DNA of 12,237 bases. Source: Lachnoclostridium phytofermentans. Lineage in GTDB: Bacteria > Bacillota > Clostridia > Lachnospirales > Lachnospiraceae. Each line of letters starts with the position of its first letter. Position 1 is the first letter of the stretch. Under the pieces are notes generated by a model, which worked only from the letters and a program-made list of their open reading frames with translations, was not told the origin of the DNA and did no database searches. Where the stretch lies: assembly GCA_003526525.1 (NCBI GenBank), contig DPVV01000215.1, positions 5,451 through 17,687 of the forward strand, written 5' to 3'. Position numbers and translations under genes: made by a program. Shown piece by piece: positions 1 through 6,540 of this stretch.

Positions 1-1076
1 TTTCCTTTTAACTGTAACCGCATGGCACCAAGTGCTACAACAGAATTTAACTCTTCTATATCGCCATTCTTGATATATAAACTACCAAGAGAAAGATTAA
101 TATCGCATGCTTTCATTACTACATTGTCTAACGAAAGCGCTCCATTTGCTAGGTTCACAGTGCTATCCTTCGCTGATATATTGGCAATTCTCACATCACC
201 TAACGCATTATTTAATTGAATATCCTCTAACACTACCCCTTTCGGAACAGTAATTGATATTGTACTTACCTTGATGTTTTTATTATCTTTTGTTTGTGAA
301 TTTAGATAAAGTGTATTCCCCTTTATACGATAATCCACTGAATAATTTTGTCCGTAAAAGCTTGCCTGTACAGAATATACATCACCACTAATTACTTCAC
401 AATCAACATAATTCCCTAAATCCAAAACTAGTTTGGAAAATTCAGCGATGTTTTTTTCATCAATCTTTCTCTCCACTGTACTTGAGTCTGTTGAATATAA
501 AGTCCAAACTCCACTATTGGCATTCTCTTGTTGATATAATTTACTACTGGTAACCTCTCCATTTAATCCATTTACTTGTATCTCAAAACGTTTCGTGTTA
601 TTTAGCAGTACAACTCCTGTAAAGTATTTTCCAGTAACAGTATTTGTAGCGGACAGCGTAATTTTCGGTGCCGTTACCTTATCTTCTACTAATTTATCAA
701 CTTCTTCTAAAACTTTCTTAGCTGCTTGGTCCTTAGTAATGTTAAACCCTTCAGTAGAACCTTTTTCAAAAACGATTTCTAAATCGTCAGTGTTTAATTC
801 GCTATCCTTTGTGGAATTATTTTCACTTAGAAGATTGCTATCTTTTGATGTATTGTATTCATCCGATGGTTTATTACCCTTTGGTAAACTGCTGTCTGTA
901 TCGGATGTGTGATCTTTATTATCTGAGAGTTGCTTATTCGAACTTATCATTGCTTTTTGTTCCACCTGATTAAGCGCGCCATTGGCATCTTTCTTTAGCG
1001 CTAATACAAAAACTGTGATTACTACTAACATAATTCCAATGGCAAAGATTGCTGTTATTAACTTATTTCTCTTCAT
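1..1076 (-). CDS. Membrane-anchored PepSY-like/DUF4097 protein, C-terminus cut by window edge
   Basis: The frame is open from the ATG at 1076 to the window edge, giving 358 residues with no stop. GGAGG (1085-1089) lies 8 nt before the ATG and fixes the start. Residues 7-28 form one hydrophobic helix behind MKRNK, so the protein is probably anchored with its C-terminus outside. Residues 30-100 are a Ser/Asn/Asp-rich spacer. Residues about 112-180 resemble a PepSY domain (an ITKDQAAKKVLEEV helix, then FEIQVNGLNGEV). From about 200 onward the sequence becomes short repeated strands (ISITVPKGV, LNNALGDVRI, ANGALSLDNV, LSLGSLYIKNG), as in DUF4097 beta-helix-like proteins. The gene is last in an apparent operon behind a response regulator and sensor kinase, 74 bp after the kinase stop. 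DUF4097 occurs in LiaG-type envelope-stress proteins, so a surface or accessory sensing role is inferred, not shown. Confidence 0.82.
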   Translation of the reverse strand, partial: MKRNKLITAIFAIGIMLVVITVFVLALKKDANGALNQVEQKAMISSNKQLSDNKDHTSDTDSSLPKGNKPSDEYNTSKDSNLLSENNSTKDSELNTDDLEIVFEKGSTEGFNITKDQAAKKVLEEVDKLVEDKVTAPKITLSATNTVTGKYFTGVVLLNNTKRFEIQVNGLNGEVTSSKLYQQENANSGVWTLYSTDSSTVERKIDEKNIAEFSKLVLDLGNYVDCEVISGDVYSVQASFYGQNYSVDYRIKGNTLYLNSQTKDNKNIKVSTISITVPKGVVLEDIQLNNALGDVRIANISAKDSTVNLANGALSLDNVVMKACDINLSLGSLYIKNGDIEELNSVVALGAMRLQLKG

Positions 1077-1103
1077 AATGTATTCCTCCAATTATTTTTG
1101 ATA

Positions 1104-1140
1104 ATTGAAGTATAGCAACCGAAGGTAACCATACTTCAAT
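1104..1140. repeat. Perfect 10-bp inverted repeat between sensor kinase and DUF4097 gene
   Basis: ATTGAAGTAT (1104-1113) is repeated in inverse at 1131-1140. Three further inner pairs (ACC/GGT) surround a short loop, which on the minus strand contains CTTCGG. The repeat lies after the kinase stop and before the ribosome binding site of the next gene. No T-tract follows on the minus strand, so it does not look like a terminator. It could be an mRNA-stabilising or processing hairpin, or a protein-binding palindrome. Confidence 0.6.
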
Positions 1141-1150
1141 CAAAAAGTAA

Positions 1151-2548
1151 TCAAGTGGTAAATAATATGGAAACTTTTGTTCCATTCCCTAATTGAGATT
1201 CCAAAGTTATTCTAGCATTATGATATTCTGCAATTTGTTTACATAAGGCTAATCCTAAGCCAACACCACCATTTTTTCTACTCCTCATCTTATCCACTCG
1301 GTAAAATGGTGCTGTAACCTTCTCTAACTCAGATGGGTCCATTCCGATTCCGGTATCTATTACTTCAATTATAGTACCTTCTTTGTTTCCTAGAAAATTC
1401 ACAATAACCTCCCCACCTTTATCACAGGCACGAATTGCATTTTCTATTAAATTAGTTAATAGCATTTCAAGCATTTCTTGATTACCATGTAATCTTTTAA
1501 TTTCACTTTGGAATTTTAAGCAGATCTCGTTTGAAGAAATTCGTTTGTTAAATAAGTACTGCAATCTCTCTATCATTGTACTGGTATCGATTTCTTGATA
1601 TTCTATCATCTCTTCACGAATACTTGCCATCTTTAAAAGAGTATTGCTTAATTTATTCAGTCGTTTTATTTCAGAACTGGTATACTTTAATACTTCAATT
1701 CTTTCTTCTTCACTCACATTAGCCATCATCAAATAATCCATATAGCCAAGAGCGGCAGTAAGTGGTGACCGTAACTCGTGAGCCATGTTGTCAATTAATA
1801 GCTTTCTGGATTCGCTTTCTTTGCTTAAGGCATCCACTTTTTGTGAAATACTTTTACTCATACTGTTGAACTGTTCAGCTAGCTCTCCTAGCTCATCCTT
1901 GGTATGTAACTCAATTCGGCTATCAAAATTTCCCTCAGCAATAACCTTTGTTGCCTGCGATAGTACCTTTAGAGGTTTCATTAATGTTTTAATTATTATA
2001 AATAAAATTACTGCCAGTAAAAGCATAAACAAGAAATCCAGTCCTATCATAAGTTGAATCATCGTGTGTCTTGCCGTTATAACATTCTCCATAGAAGTTG
2101 CCAATACGATGGTGTATGAATCATATGGTTCTGATAAATTACCTGCAACAAAAATATAAGGTTCGCCCTCAATTTCTCGTATCACAATATTTTGAACATA
2201 ATTATTAAGCTGTAACTCTCCTCTATCTCCTTTTATCTCTAACTTATTCTCGCTAAATAATTTCTGATTGTTCCATAATTCCAGATAGATTCCCTGTTCC
2301 TCATAAAAATTCTGGTAAACCTGAAAGTTTAGAATCACAGAATCATAGGTAAGCGTATCATTCTTCTCAACATTAGATAAATCCTTATAGAAGGATGTAC
2401 TTACAAACTGCTGGTCAGTAGCAGCGCGCTCCTTTGCACTTTTTATCTCTTCCTTATAGTTTAGCTGTATTACAAAATACATAGCTATATTAAAGAAAAT
2501 AGCCACAATGATCAATACTATCAGATATATCTTTTGCCAAACTCTCAT
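1151..2548 (-). CDS. Two-component sensor histidine kinase (HAMP-HisKA-HATPase)
   Basis: This 465-residue membrane sensor should autophosphorylate on a histidine and pass phosphate to the regulator encoded just upstream. TM1 covers residues about 7-29 and TM2 about 163-187. The roughly 130 residues between them form an extracellular sensor domain I cannot classify. A HAMP linker follows (about 187-238). The HisKA box NMAHELRSPL places the phospho-accepting His at 257. The ATPase domain has an N-box (NLIENAIRAC, 366-375), G1 (DTGIGM, 398-403), F-box (APFYRVDK, 413-420) and G2 (GGVGLGLAL, 427-435), all intact. An AGAGG motif 6 nt before the ATG supports the start, though it is only moderate. 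It lies 112 bp after the response regulator on the same strand, so the two form a pair. The ligand is unknown. Confidence 0.95.
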   Translation of the reverse strand: MRVWQKIYLIVLIIVAIFFNIAMYFVIQLNYKEEIKSAKERAATDQQFVSTSFYKDLSNVEKNDTLTYDSVILNFQVYQNFYEEQGIYLELWNNQKLFSENKLEIKGDRGELQLNNYVQNIVIREIEGEPYIFVAGNLSEPYDSYTIVLATSMENVITARHTMIQLMIGLDFLFMLLLAVILFIIIKTLMKPLKVLSQATKVIAEGNFDSRIELHTKDELGELAEQFNSMSKSISQKVDALSKESESRKLLIDNMAHELRSPLTAALGYMDYLMMANVSEEERIEVLKYTSSEIKRLNKLSNTLLKMASIREEMIEYQEIDTSTMIERLQYLFNKRISSNEICLKFQSEIKRLHGNQEMLEMLLTNLIENAIRACDKGGEVIVNFLGNKEGTIIEVIDTGIGMDPSELEKVTAPFYRVDKMRSRKNGGVGLGLALCKQIAEYHNARITLESQLGNGTKVSILFTT

Positions 2549-2564
2549 TCTCAGCCTCTGTTCT

Positions 2565-2578
2565 GGCGCTTAGGCGCC
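2565..2578 (-). other. GC-rich hairpin in the regulator-kinase intergenic gap
   Basis: GGCGC (2565-2569) and GCGCC (2574-2578) form a 5-bp GC stem with a 4-nt loop, starting 16 nt upstream of the kinase start codon in an otherwise A/T-rich gap. On the minus strand no T-tract follows it. It could be a processing or stabilising hairpin that sets the regulator:kinase ratio. That role is inference. Confidence 0.45.
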
Positions 2579-2660
2579 TTTCCTTTCGATTGTAGCTTTT
2601 TTCTCCAACAAGAAAAACATGTTTATTTAATTTATCGTAACATAAATAAAAAGCAGTTAC

Positions 2661-3308
2661 TTACACCTCCATACGATACCCTAACTTATATACTGTTTTA
2701 ATATGTTCTTCTAATGTTAGCTTTTTTCTTAACTTCTGAATATGTACATCCACTGTTTTGGTGTCTCCCACAAAATCATAACCCCAAGCCTTCTCTATCA
2801 ATTGTTCTCTACTAAGAGCCAAATTTTTGTTAATAACGAGTACTTCTAACAAATTAAATTCTTGTGGTGTAAGCTCAATTTCGCTTCCTCTTCTCTTTAC
2901 TACCTTACTTTCTAAATTTATTTCAACCTCGCCAACTTTAGTAATTGATTCACTTTTCTGATTTCGGCGAAGTACTATATTGATTCTGGCTATTAATTCA
3001 AGCATCTCAAAAGGTTTAACAATATAATCCTCTGCTCCCGAGGTTAATCCCCTTACTTTATCATCAATATGATCTTTGGCTGTTAAAAATATTGTTGGCA
3101 CACCATTTATCTTATCCATCACATCAAAACCAGATAAATATGGCAGCATGACATCAAGTAGAATTAAATCATAGTTGCGACTTTCTATCATCTGTAACGC
3201 TTCTTTTCCATCGTATGCTTGATCTATGTGATGGCCAACCATCGATAGATTTCTTTTTATCATATCATTAATCATTTCTTCATCATCTACTACTAATATT
3301 TTTGCCAT
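2661..3308 (-). CDS. OmpR/PhoB-family response regulator
   Basis: This 215-residue cytoplasmic DNA-binding regulator is the partner of the downstream kinase. The receiver domain (residues 1-115) has the acidic pair D8/D9, phospho-acceptor D52 (LILLDVMLP), T76 and K98 (VKPF). The C-terminal winged helix (about 125-215) has the ELTPQEFNLLEVLV strand-helix and the VDVHIQKLRKKL recognition helix typical of the OmpR class. The frame can be extended 15 codons upstream. However, the ATG at 3308 is preceded at 7 nt by GAGGGAAG-type purines, and MAKILVVDDEE is the family's normal N-terminus, so I chose that start. A promoter (3371-3399) and twin direct repeats (3402-3431) upstream suggest autoregulation. 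Confidence 0.95.
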   Translation of the reverse strand: MAKILVVDDEEMINDMIKRNLSMVGHHIDQAYDGKEALQMIESRNYDLILLDVMLPYLSGFDVMDKINGVPTIFLTAKDHIDDKVRGLTSGAEDYIVKPFEMLELIARINIVLRRNQKSESITKVGEVEINLESKVVKRRGSEIELTPQEFNLLEVLVINKNLALSREQLIEKAWGYDFVGDTKTVDVHIQKLRKKLTLEEHIKTVYKLGYRMEV

Positions 3309-3370
3309 AATACTTCCCTCTTCTTTTCCATAACCGCCTCTACAACCTACCATGCTTTCCCATCTTCCTT

Positions 3371-3399
3371 ATTTTATACTGATTTCATGTATGTAGCAA
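3371..3399 (-). promoter_or_regulatory. Sigma-A-type promoter of the regulator-kinase-DUF4097 operon
   Basis: On the minus strand TTGCTA (3394-3399) and TAAAAT (3371-3376) are 17 bp apart, upstream of the response regulator. Both boxes are close to the -35/-10 consensus. The transcript leader would be about 55 nt. Confidence 0.6.
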
Positions 3400-3401
3400 G
3401 A

Positions 3402-3431
3402 TTGATTTGAAAAAGCATTTTGATTTGAAAA
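3402..3431 (-). promoter_or_regulatory. Twin direct repeats upstream of the -35 box (candidate regulator operator)
   Basis: TTGATTTGAAAA occurs exactly twice, at 3402-3413 and 3420-3431, with a period of 18 bp. The nearer copy ends 2 bp from the -35 box. OmpR-class regulators bind direct repeats next to -35, so self-activation by the adjacent regulator is likely but inferred. Confidence 0.5.
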
Positions 3432-3588
3432 TGTCATTATGTTATTCGTACTAGTTTTCTTAACACATATATTGATTAATCAAAATTTTAAGTTTTTTGC
3501 GCCATTTGATTTATATACCTTATTTTTAAGTATAGCACGGAAAGTGTTGAAGTTGGTGCTTCCAAGAGTCCTTGTAGTTAGTAACATT
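3432..3588. other. Gene-free stretch between operator repeats and terminator
   Basis: I see no convincing gene here. An open plus-strand frame starting at 3439 lacks a ribosome binding site, runs into the terminator hairpin and resembles no family I know. Confidence 0.5.
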
Positions 3589-3627
3589 AAAAATGCCGAA
3601 GCTCCGGGAAATTACGGACTTCGGCAT
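3586..3627 (-). terminator. Rho-independent terminator for the DUF2935 gene
   Basis: ATGCCGAAG (3593-3601) pairs perfectly with CTTCGGCAT (3619-3627). An inner TCCG/CGGA stem adds to this. On the minus strand the hairpin runs directly into TTTTTAATG. It lies about 90 nt after the stop of the DUF2935 gene. Confidence 0.85.
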
Positions 3628-3714
3628 AGCTATCATATTCTGCACTAATCTTTATTTCTTTAACCAAGTGACCTTAATAAATCTTTGCCTAAAACAACGG
3701 TCAAATTGAATAAT

Positions 3715-4626
3715 TTAATTGCATACATCTTGTTCCAATATTCTAATATAGTGATTTGCTTCCCTTAAAACATGATCTGCTAATAATGGAAGTATAATGC
3801 TACGAATCTCACAATCATTGATACCTTTTGTTCCTGCAAGCTTAAAATCACGATACTTTAGAGTCTCTTCTAAGGTTTTACAAGTCAAACCTTCCATTGT
3901 CCTATCCGTCATCGTTCTAGCTTCTTCTAATAAATTTGCATATCCATTTGCAAAATCGTCTGCTGTCATAATCAAATCATTTTCAGTTGGATCTAACAGT
4001 CCCCTAATAAATAGAGCATGTTCCATCATTATTTGATTCCAGAACAGCTCAACATCTCTTAGATCTTCTTGAACACATTCTTTCCCGCTCTCTAAATACA
4101 TAATATATTTTTGATATAATTTCGCCTCACGTATAATATGCTCAATGAGTAGAGGATAATTCATAGTAAACATACAACAATTTAATACATTTTTTAGAAT
4201 ATTCTCTTTTAGGCATATCAACCCTTCTAAAAGCTCTAGGCTACGACAATTAATTTGCCTTACAGCATTAACTACGCTTCTGTCAATACATCTTTGTTGA
4301 TTCATACACTTCAAGAACTCTAATTCTCGTTTTGTTATATTTGTGTTGATACAACTACCAGTAAACCTTGCTGACTTTATTTCAGAAGGAAGTGTATAAT
4401 CTGTAACAACTTCACCTGACTCAAATACACAAGGCCCTACAATACCTTCACTACAACAAACTACCTGACTCAATAAATCTTCAAAAGCTTCCTTAAAACG
4501 TCTGGCTTCTGCCATATAATCGCAATCGGCTTGTGTAAATCCAACTTCTAAGAAAAAAGAATGTTCTTTCATTATTCTTGCAAAAAATAAGTGAATTTCC
4601 AATGACGAAATAACGTAATACTCCAT
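3715..4626 (-). CDS. Tandem DUF2935 helical-bundle protein, cysteine-rich
   Basis: These 303 residues have no signal peptide or membrane segment. Two copies of the DUF2935 pattern are visible. The first has E10...E21-H22 and H163..R166-E167; the second has E193...E202-H203 and H285..R288-E289. The shared spacing (E, then EH 11 residues on; later H-x-x-RE-A) suits a ferritin-like helical bundle with paired metal ligands. That reading comes from the residue pattern. There are 15 cysteines (about 5%), including CC at 57-58 and 150-151, which is high for a cytosolic protein. AGGAG 5 nt before the ATG supports the start. The gene stands alone, with its own terminator at 3586-3627 and a palindromic repeat upstream. 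The biochemical role of the family is not established; a metal or redox role is a guess. Confidence 0.88.
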   Translation of the reverse strand: MEYYVISSLEIHLFFARIMKEHSFFLEVGFTQADCDYMAEARRFKEAFEDLLSQVVCCSEGIVGPCVFESGEVVTDYTLPSEIKSARFTGSCINTNITKRELEFLKCMNQQRCIDRSVVNAVRQINCRSLELLEGLICLKENILKNVLNCCMFTMNYPLLIEHIIREAKLYQKYIMYLESGKECVQEDLRDVELFWNQIMMEHALFIRGLLDPTENDLIMTADDFANGYANLLEEARTMTDRTMEGLTCKTLEETLKYRDFKLAGTKGINDCEIRSIILPLLADHVLREANHYIRILEQDVCN

Positions 4627-4738
4627 AATTACTCCTAATTCTATTAATACTCACCTTATACAATATGCGCTCATTACTAATATCGTGATAGAAATGATTC
4701 TTACAACTACTTCAATTTATTATTTTATTATTAATCAC

Positions 4739-4780
4739 CAAGAAAAAACACGCTTCGCGAACTTTTTCTTGTCATGAATA
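4739..4780 (+). repeat. Dispersed palindromic repeat, copy 1
   Basis: CAAGAAAAA (4739-4747) and TTTTTCTTG (4763-4771) form a 9-bp stem around a 15-nt loop containing CACGCTTCGCGA. TCATGAATA follows. Nearly the same 42-bp sequence occurs inverted at 10711-10752, and partial copies lie at 11788-11806 and 12210-12237. It sits between two unrelated genes, like a REP-type or small non-autonomous element. Confidence 0.75.
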
Positions 4781-4800
4781 AAGCCTAACTATCTAATACC

Positions 4801-4849
4801 AAAAACAAAAATAGAGCCGAAATATCATTTATTGATATGTCAGCTCTAT
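4801..4849 (-). terminator. Rho-independent terminator for the DUF3783 gene
   Basis: On the minus strand ATAGAGCTGA pairs with TCGGCTCTAT (plus 4840-4849 and 4811-4820, one G-U pair). An inner TATCA/TGATA stem adds to this, and a T-rich tail (plus AAAAACAAAA, 4801-4810) follows. Confidence 0.85.
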
Positions 4850-4856
4850 CTTTCTT

Positions 4857-4912
4857 ATCTACTTATTCTTTCTCATCTACTTATTCTTTCTCATCTTACT
4901 TATTCTTTCTTG
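4857..4912. repeat. 18-bp tandem repeat overlapping the 3' end of the DUF3783 gene
   Basis: ATCTACTTATTCTTTCTC occurs twice in exact tandem (4857-4874, 4875-4892). A third diverged copy with one extra base starts at 4893 and contains the last codons and the stop of the gene. The two exact units look like duplications of the gene's own 3' end placed just before the terminator. Confidence 0.8.
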
Positions 4913-5261
4913 CTTCAATCTCTTGTCTTTCCTTCTCCATCTCCTGGTATAACTCTAAAACATTCCAGCTTAGATTCGTTGGTGTTAGAACTGCTTTATA
5001 AGTTGTGGTTATTTTCTGACTTCTTAATCGGTATAACACCTGATCAATTTCTGAATTGTTAAGCCCGCACATTAGTAAAAGGCTGCCTTGTGGCAGTTCA
5101 CCACTATAAGGGGGTTCCTCTTCTTTACTTCCATTAAGAAGGCTCTCTACTGTTTTATTAAACTTTTCATTTGGTATAGACTCAACACGTAAACGCATTG
5201 TAGCAATCGCCTGCTTCACTTTCAAAGGGTTGTCCACTTGGAATAGTAATATTTTTTTCAT
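4896..5261 (-). CDS. DUF3783 domain protein
   Basis: This is a 121-residue soluble protein. The central and C-terminal part matches DUF3783 as I know it: GSLLLMCGLNNSEIDQVLYRLR (about residues 59-80), then TTYKAVLTPTNLSWNVLELYQEMEKER (about 85-111), ending in a charged helix. The N-terminus (KKILLFQVD) is a single strand followed by a helix. Family function is unknown. AAGGAAAG about 7 nt before the ATG supports the start. The gene has its own promoter (5296-5325) and a strong terminator (4801-4849), so it is probably monocistronic. Its last codons lie inside a tandem repeat, which may have changed the terminal residues RKNK. Confidence 0.82.
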   Translation of the reverse strand: MKKILLFQVDNPLKVKQAIATMRLRVESIPNEKFNKTVESLLNGSKEEEPPYSGELPQGSLLLMCGLNNSEIDQVLYRLRSQKITTTYKAVLTPTNLSWNVLELYQEMEKERQEIEARKNK

Positions 5262-5295
5262 TGATACTTTCCTTCTTATCTTTCTTTTTAGTTTT

Positions 5296-5325
5296 ATTGT
5301 AATACATATTCACTAGAATCGCCAA
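5296..5325 (-). promoter_or_regulatory. Promoter of the DUF3783 gene
   Basis: On the minus strand TTGGCG (5320-5325) and TACAAT (5296-5301) are 18 bp apart, about 35 nt upstream of the start codon. Confidence 0.55.
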
Positions 5326-5416
5326 GTATCTTTTCACGAATTTCTTACTATCCTTTTGTTATAACAATTACTTTTTTAATAAAATCTTCGAAATATGAAG
5401 CGAATAATGAGATTGA

Positions 5417-5602
5417 TTATTCTGATTTATCGTCTATATTCTGTGTTGAATTTTTACTAAACTTGTGACCTGCTGAAGTAGGAGTTTCATCACCGCTTAC
5501 ATAATCATTGGAATTATAATCTGTGCTTTTATGGATGATAGAATTTCCATTTCCTTTACCAGCATTCTTTTTATTACTAGCATTTGAATTTATATTCTTC
5601 AT
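5417..5602 (-). CDS. Small hydrophilic protein, 61 residues, unrecognised
   Basis: AGAGG (5610-5614) lies 7 nt before the ATG, which supports real translation. The product is rich in Asn, Ser, Lys and Asp, with no hydrophobic segment and no cysteine. It is probably disordered, and I recognise no family. It lies on the same strand as the DUF3783 gene, 155 bp upstream of it and separated by that gene's own promoter. No clear terminator follows. Size and composition would fit a small spore or stress protein, but nothing in the sequence shows this. It could also be a chance frame; the ribosome binding site is the main support. Confidence 0.5.
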   Translation of the reverse strand: MKNINSNASNKKNAGKGNGNSIIHKSTDYNSNDYVSGDETPTSAGHKFSKNSTQNIDDKSE

Positions 5603-5793
5603 AATTTTACCTCTTTCTGTATTTTCATTATTCTAAACTTTACTACAAGAATATTGTTTACCAATCCTTATGAAGTATACTTTTTTTGCTGTTTTAAAAA
5701 GAGTATTACTGGTTTCATGCTAACCATACCTTTCTATCTGCAAATCATTTAAAATATTTAATTAATAAGCTATGTTTTAAAGCAATTTGAAAA
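5603..5793. other. Divergent intergenic region
   Basis: A/T-rich sequence separates the small minus-strand gene from the plus-strand kinase. I see no gene, RNA or repeat in it. A clear promoter is visible only on the kinase side (5794-5823). Confidence 0.5.
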
Positions 5794-5823
5794 TTGATTT
5801 AGCTTTGTAAATAATGTTATAAT
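5783..5823 (+). promoter_or_regulatory. Kinase promoter with overlapping inverted repeat
   Basis: TTGATT (5794-5799) and TATAAT (5818-5823) are 18 bp apart, with a leader of about 75 nt. A 6-bp inverted repeat, CAATTT-GA-AAATTG (5783-5796), overlaps the -35 box and could be an operator. Confidence 0.6.
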
Positions 5824-5905
5824 TAGCATATAGGTAGAATGTGATTGGTATATAGTTGTAGTTAATTATAAATAATACCTACCTTGATGGAAGGATTAGT
5901 AAGTT

Positions 5906-6520
5906 ATGAATTATAAAAGTATTAAAGGAACATTTACGTCATTTGAACAATTATTAAACGTCTTGGAAAATTTACAAAGAAAGCAGTCTACCCTTTTAGT
6001 AGGAGTGGATGGTTGTGGAGGTTCTGGTAAAAGTACATTTGCAAAAGAATTTGAAAAATTAAGTCCCAAAATAACAATTGTACATATGGATGATTTTTGT
6101 TTACCATCATGTTCAAGAATAAATGGCACATCGGAAGAAAAACCTATTGGTGCAGATGTTGACTGGCAAAGATTAAGAAAGCAAGTGTTAGTACCATTAG
6201 CAAATAACCAAGAAGGAAACTATCAACGATATGATTGGTGTTCTGACTCATTAAGTGAGTGGCACAGAGTATGTATTGGTGGAATCATAATTATTGAAGG
6301 GGTATATTCAACAAGAAAAGAATTAGATGATTTTTATGATTTTAAAATTTTCGTTGATTGTCCAAAAGAACTGCGATTAAAAAGAGGAATTGAACGTGAT
6401 GGTGTAGAAGCAAAAGATCTATGGGAGAAAATTTGGATGGTAGCGGAAGATAAATATATGATGGAACATAAACCGTATGAACGAGCAGATTTAGTAGTGG
6501 ATGGCTGTGGAGATAATTAA
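5906..6520 (+). CDS. Uridine kinase-like P-loop ATPase
   Basis: This 204-residue soluble P-loop phosphotransferase is of the uridine kinase/phosphoribulokinase type. The Walker A motif GCGGSGKST covers residues 36-44. MDDF (61-64) matches the acidic DDF motif of uridine kinases, and DVDW (84-87) matches the following DW motif. A hydrophobic strand IIIIEGVY (127-134) corresponds to the strand before the substrate-binding acid. LRLKRGIERDG (156-166) is an arginine-rich lid-like segment. The natural substrate cannot be told from sequence; nucleosides or another small hydroxyl compound are possible. AAGGA about 10 nt before the ATG supports the start. It is the only clear plus-strand gene in the window and appears monocistronic, with its own promoter and no obvious terminator before the element remnant downstream. 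Confidence 0.85.
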   Translation: MNYKSIKGTFTSFEQLLNVLENLQRKQSTLLVGVDGCGGSGKSTFAKEFEKLSPKITIVHMDDFCLPSCSRINGTSEEKPIGADVDWQRLRKQVLVPLANNQEGNYQRYDWCSDSLSEWHRVCIGGIIIIEGVYSTRKELDDFYDFKIFVDCPKELRLKRGIERDGVEAKDLWEKIWMVAEDKYMMEHKPYERADLVVDGCGDN

Positions 6521-6540
6521 GTATAGTATCTATAAAAACA

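Noticed and set aside
595..912. Plus-strand frame of 105 codons
   Set aside because: It lies opposite the PepSY/DUF4097 gene, whose frame, start site and domains are convincing; the plus frame is a shadow rich in Ser/Leu/Phe.
3309..3353. Longer N-terminus for the response regulator
   Set aside because: The upstream start would add 15 residues absent from the family, while the ATG at 3308 has a well-spaced ribosome binding site.
3439..3648. Open plus-strand frame of 69 codons
   Set aside because: It has no ribosome binding site, runs through the terminator hairpin at 3586-3627 and has no family resemblance.
4857..4912. CRISPR-like array
   Set aside because: The 18-bp units are contiguous with no spacers; it is a short tandem duplication.
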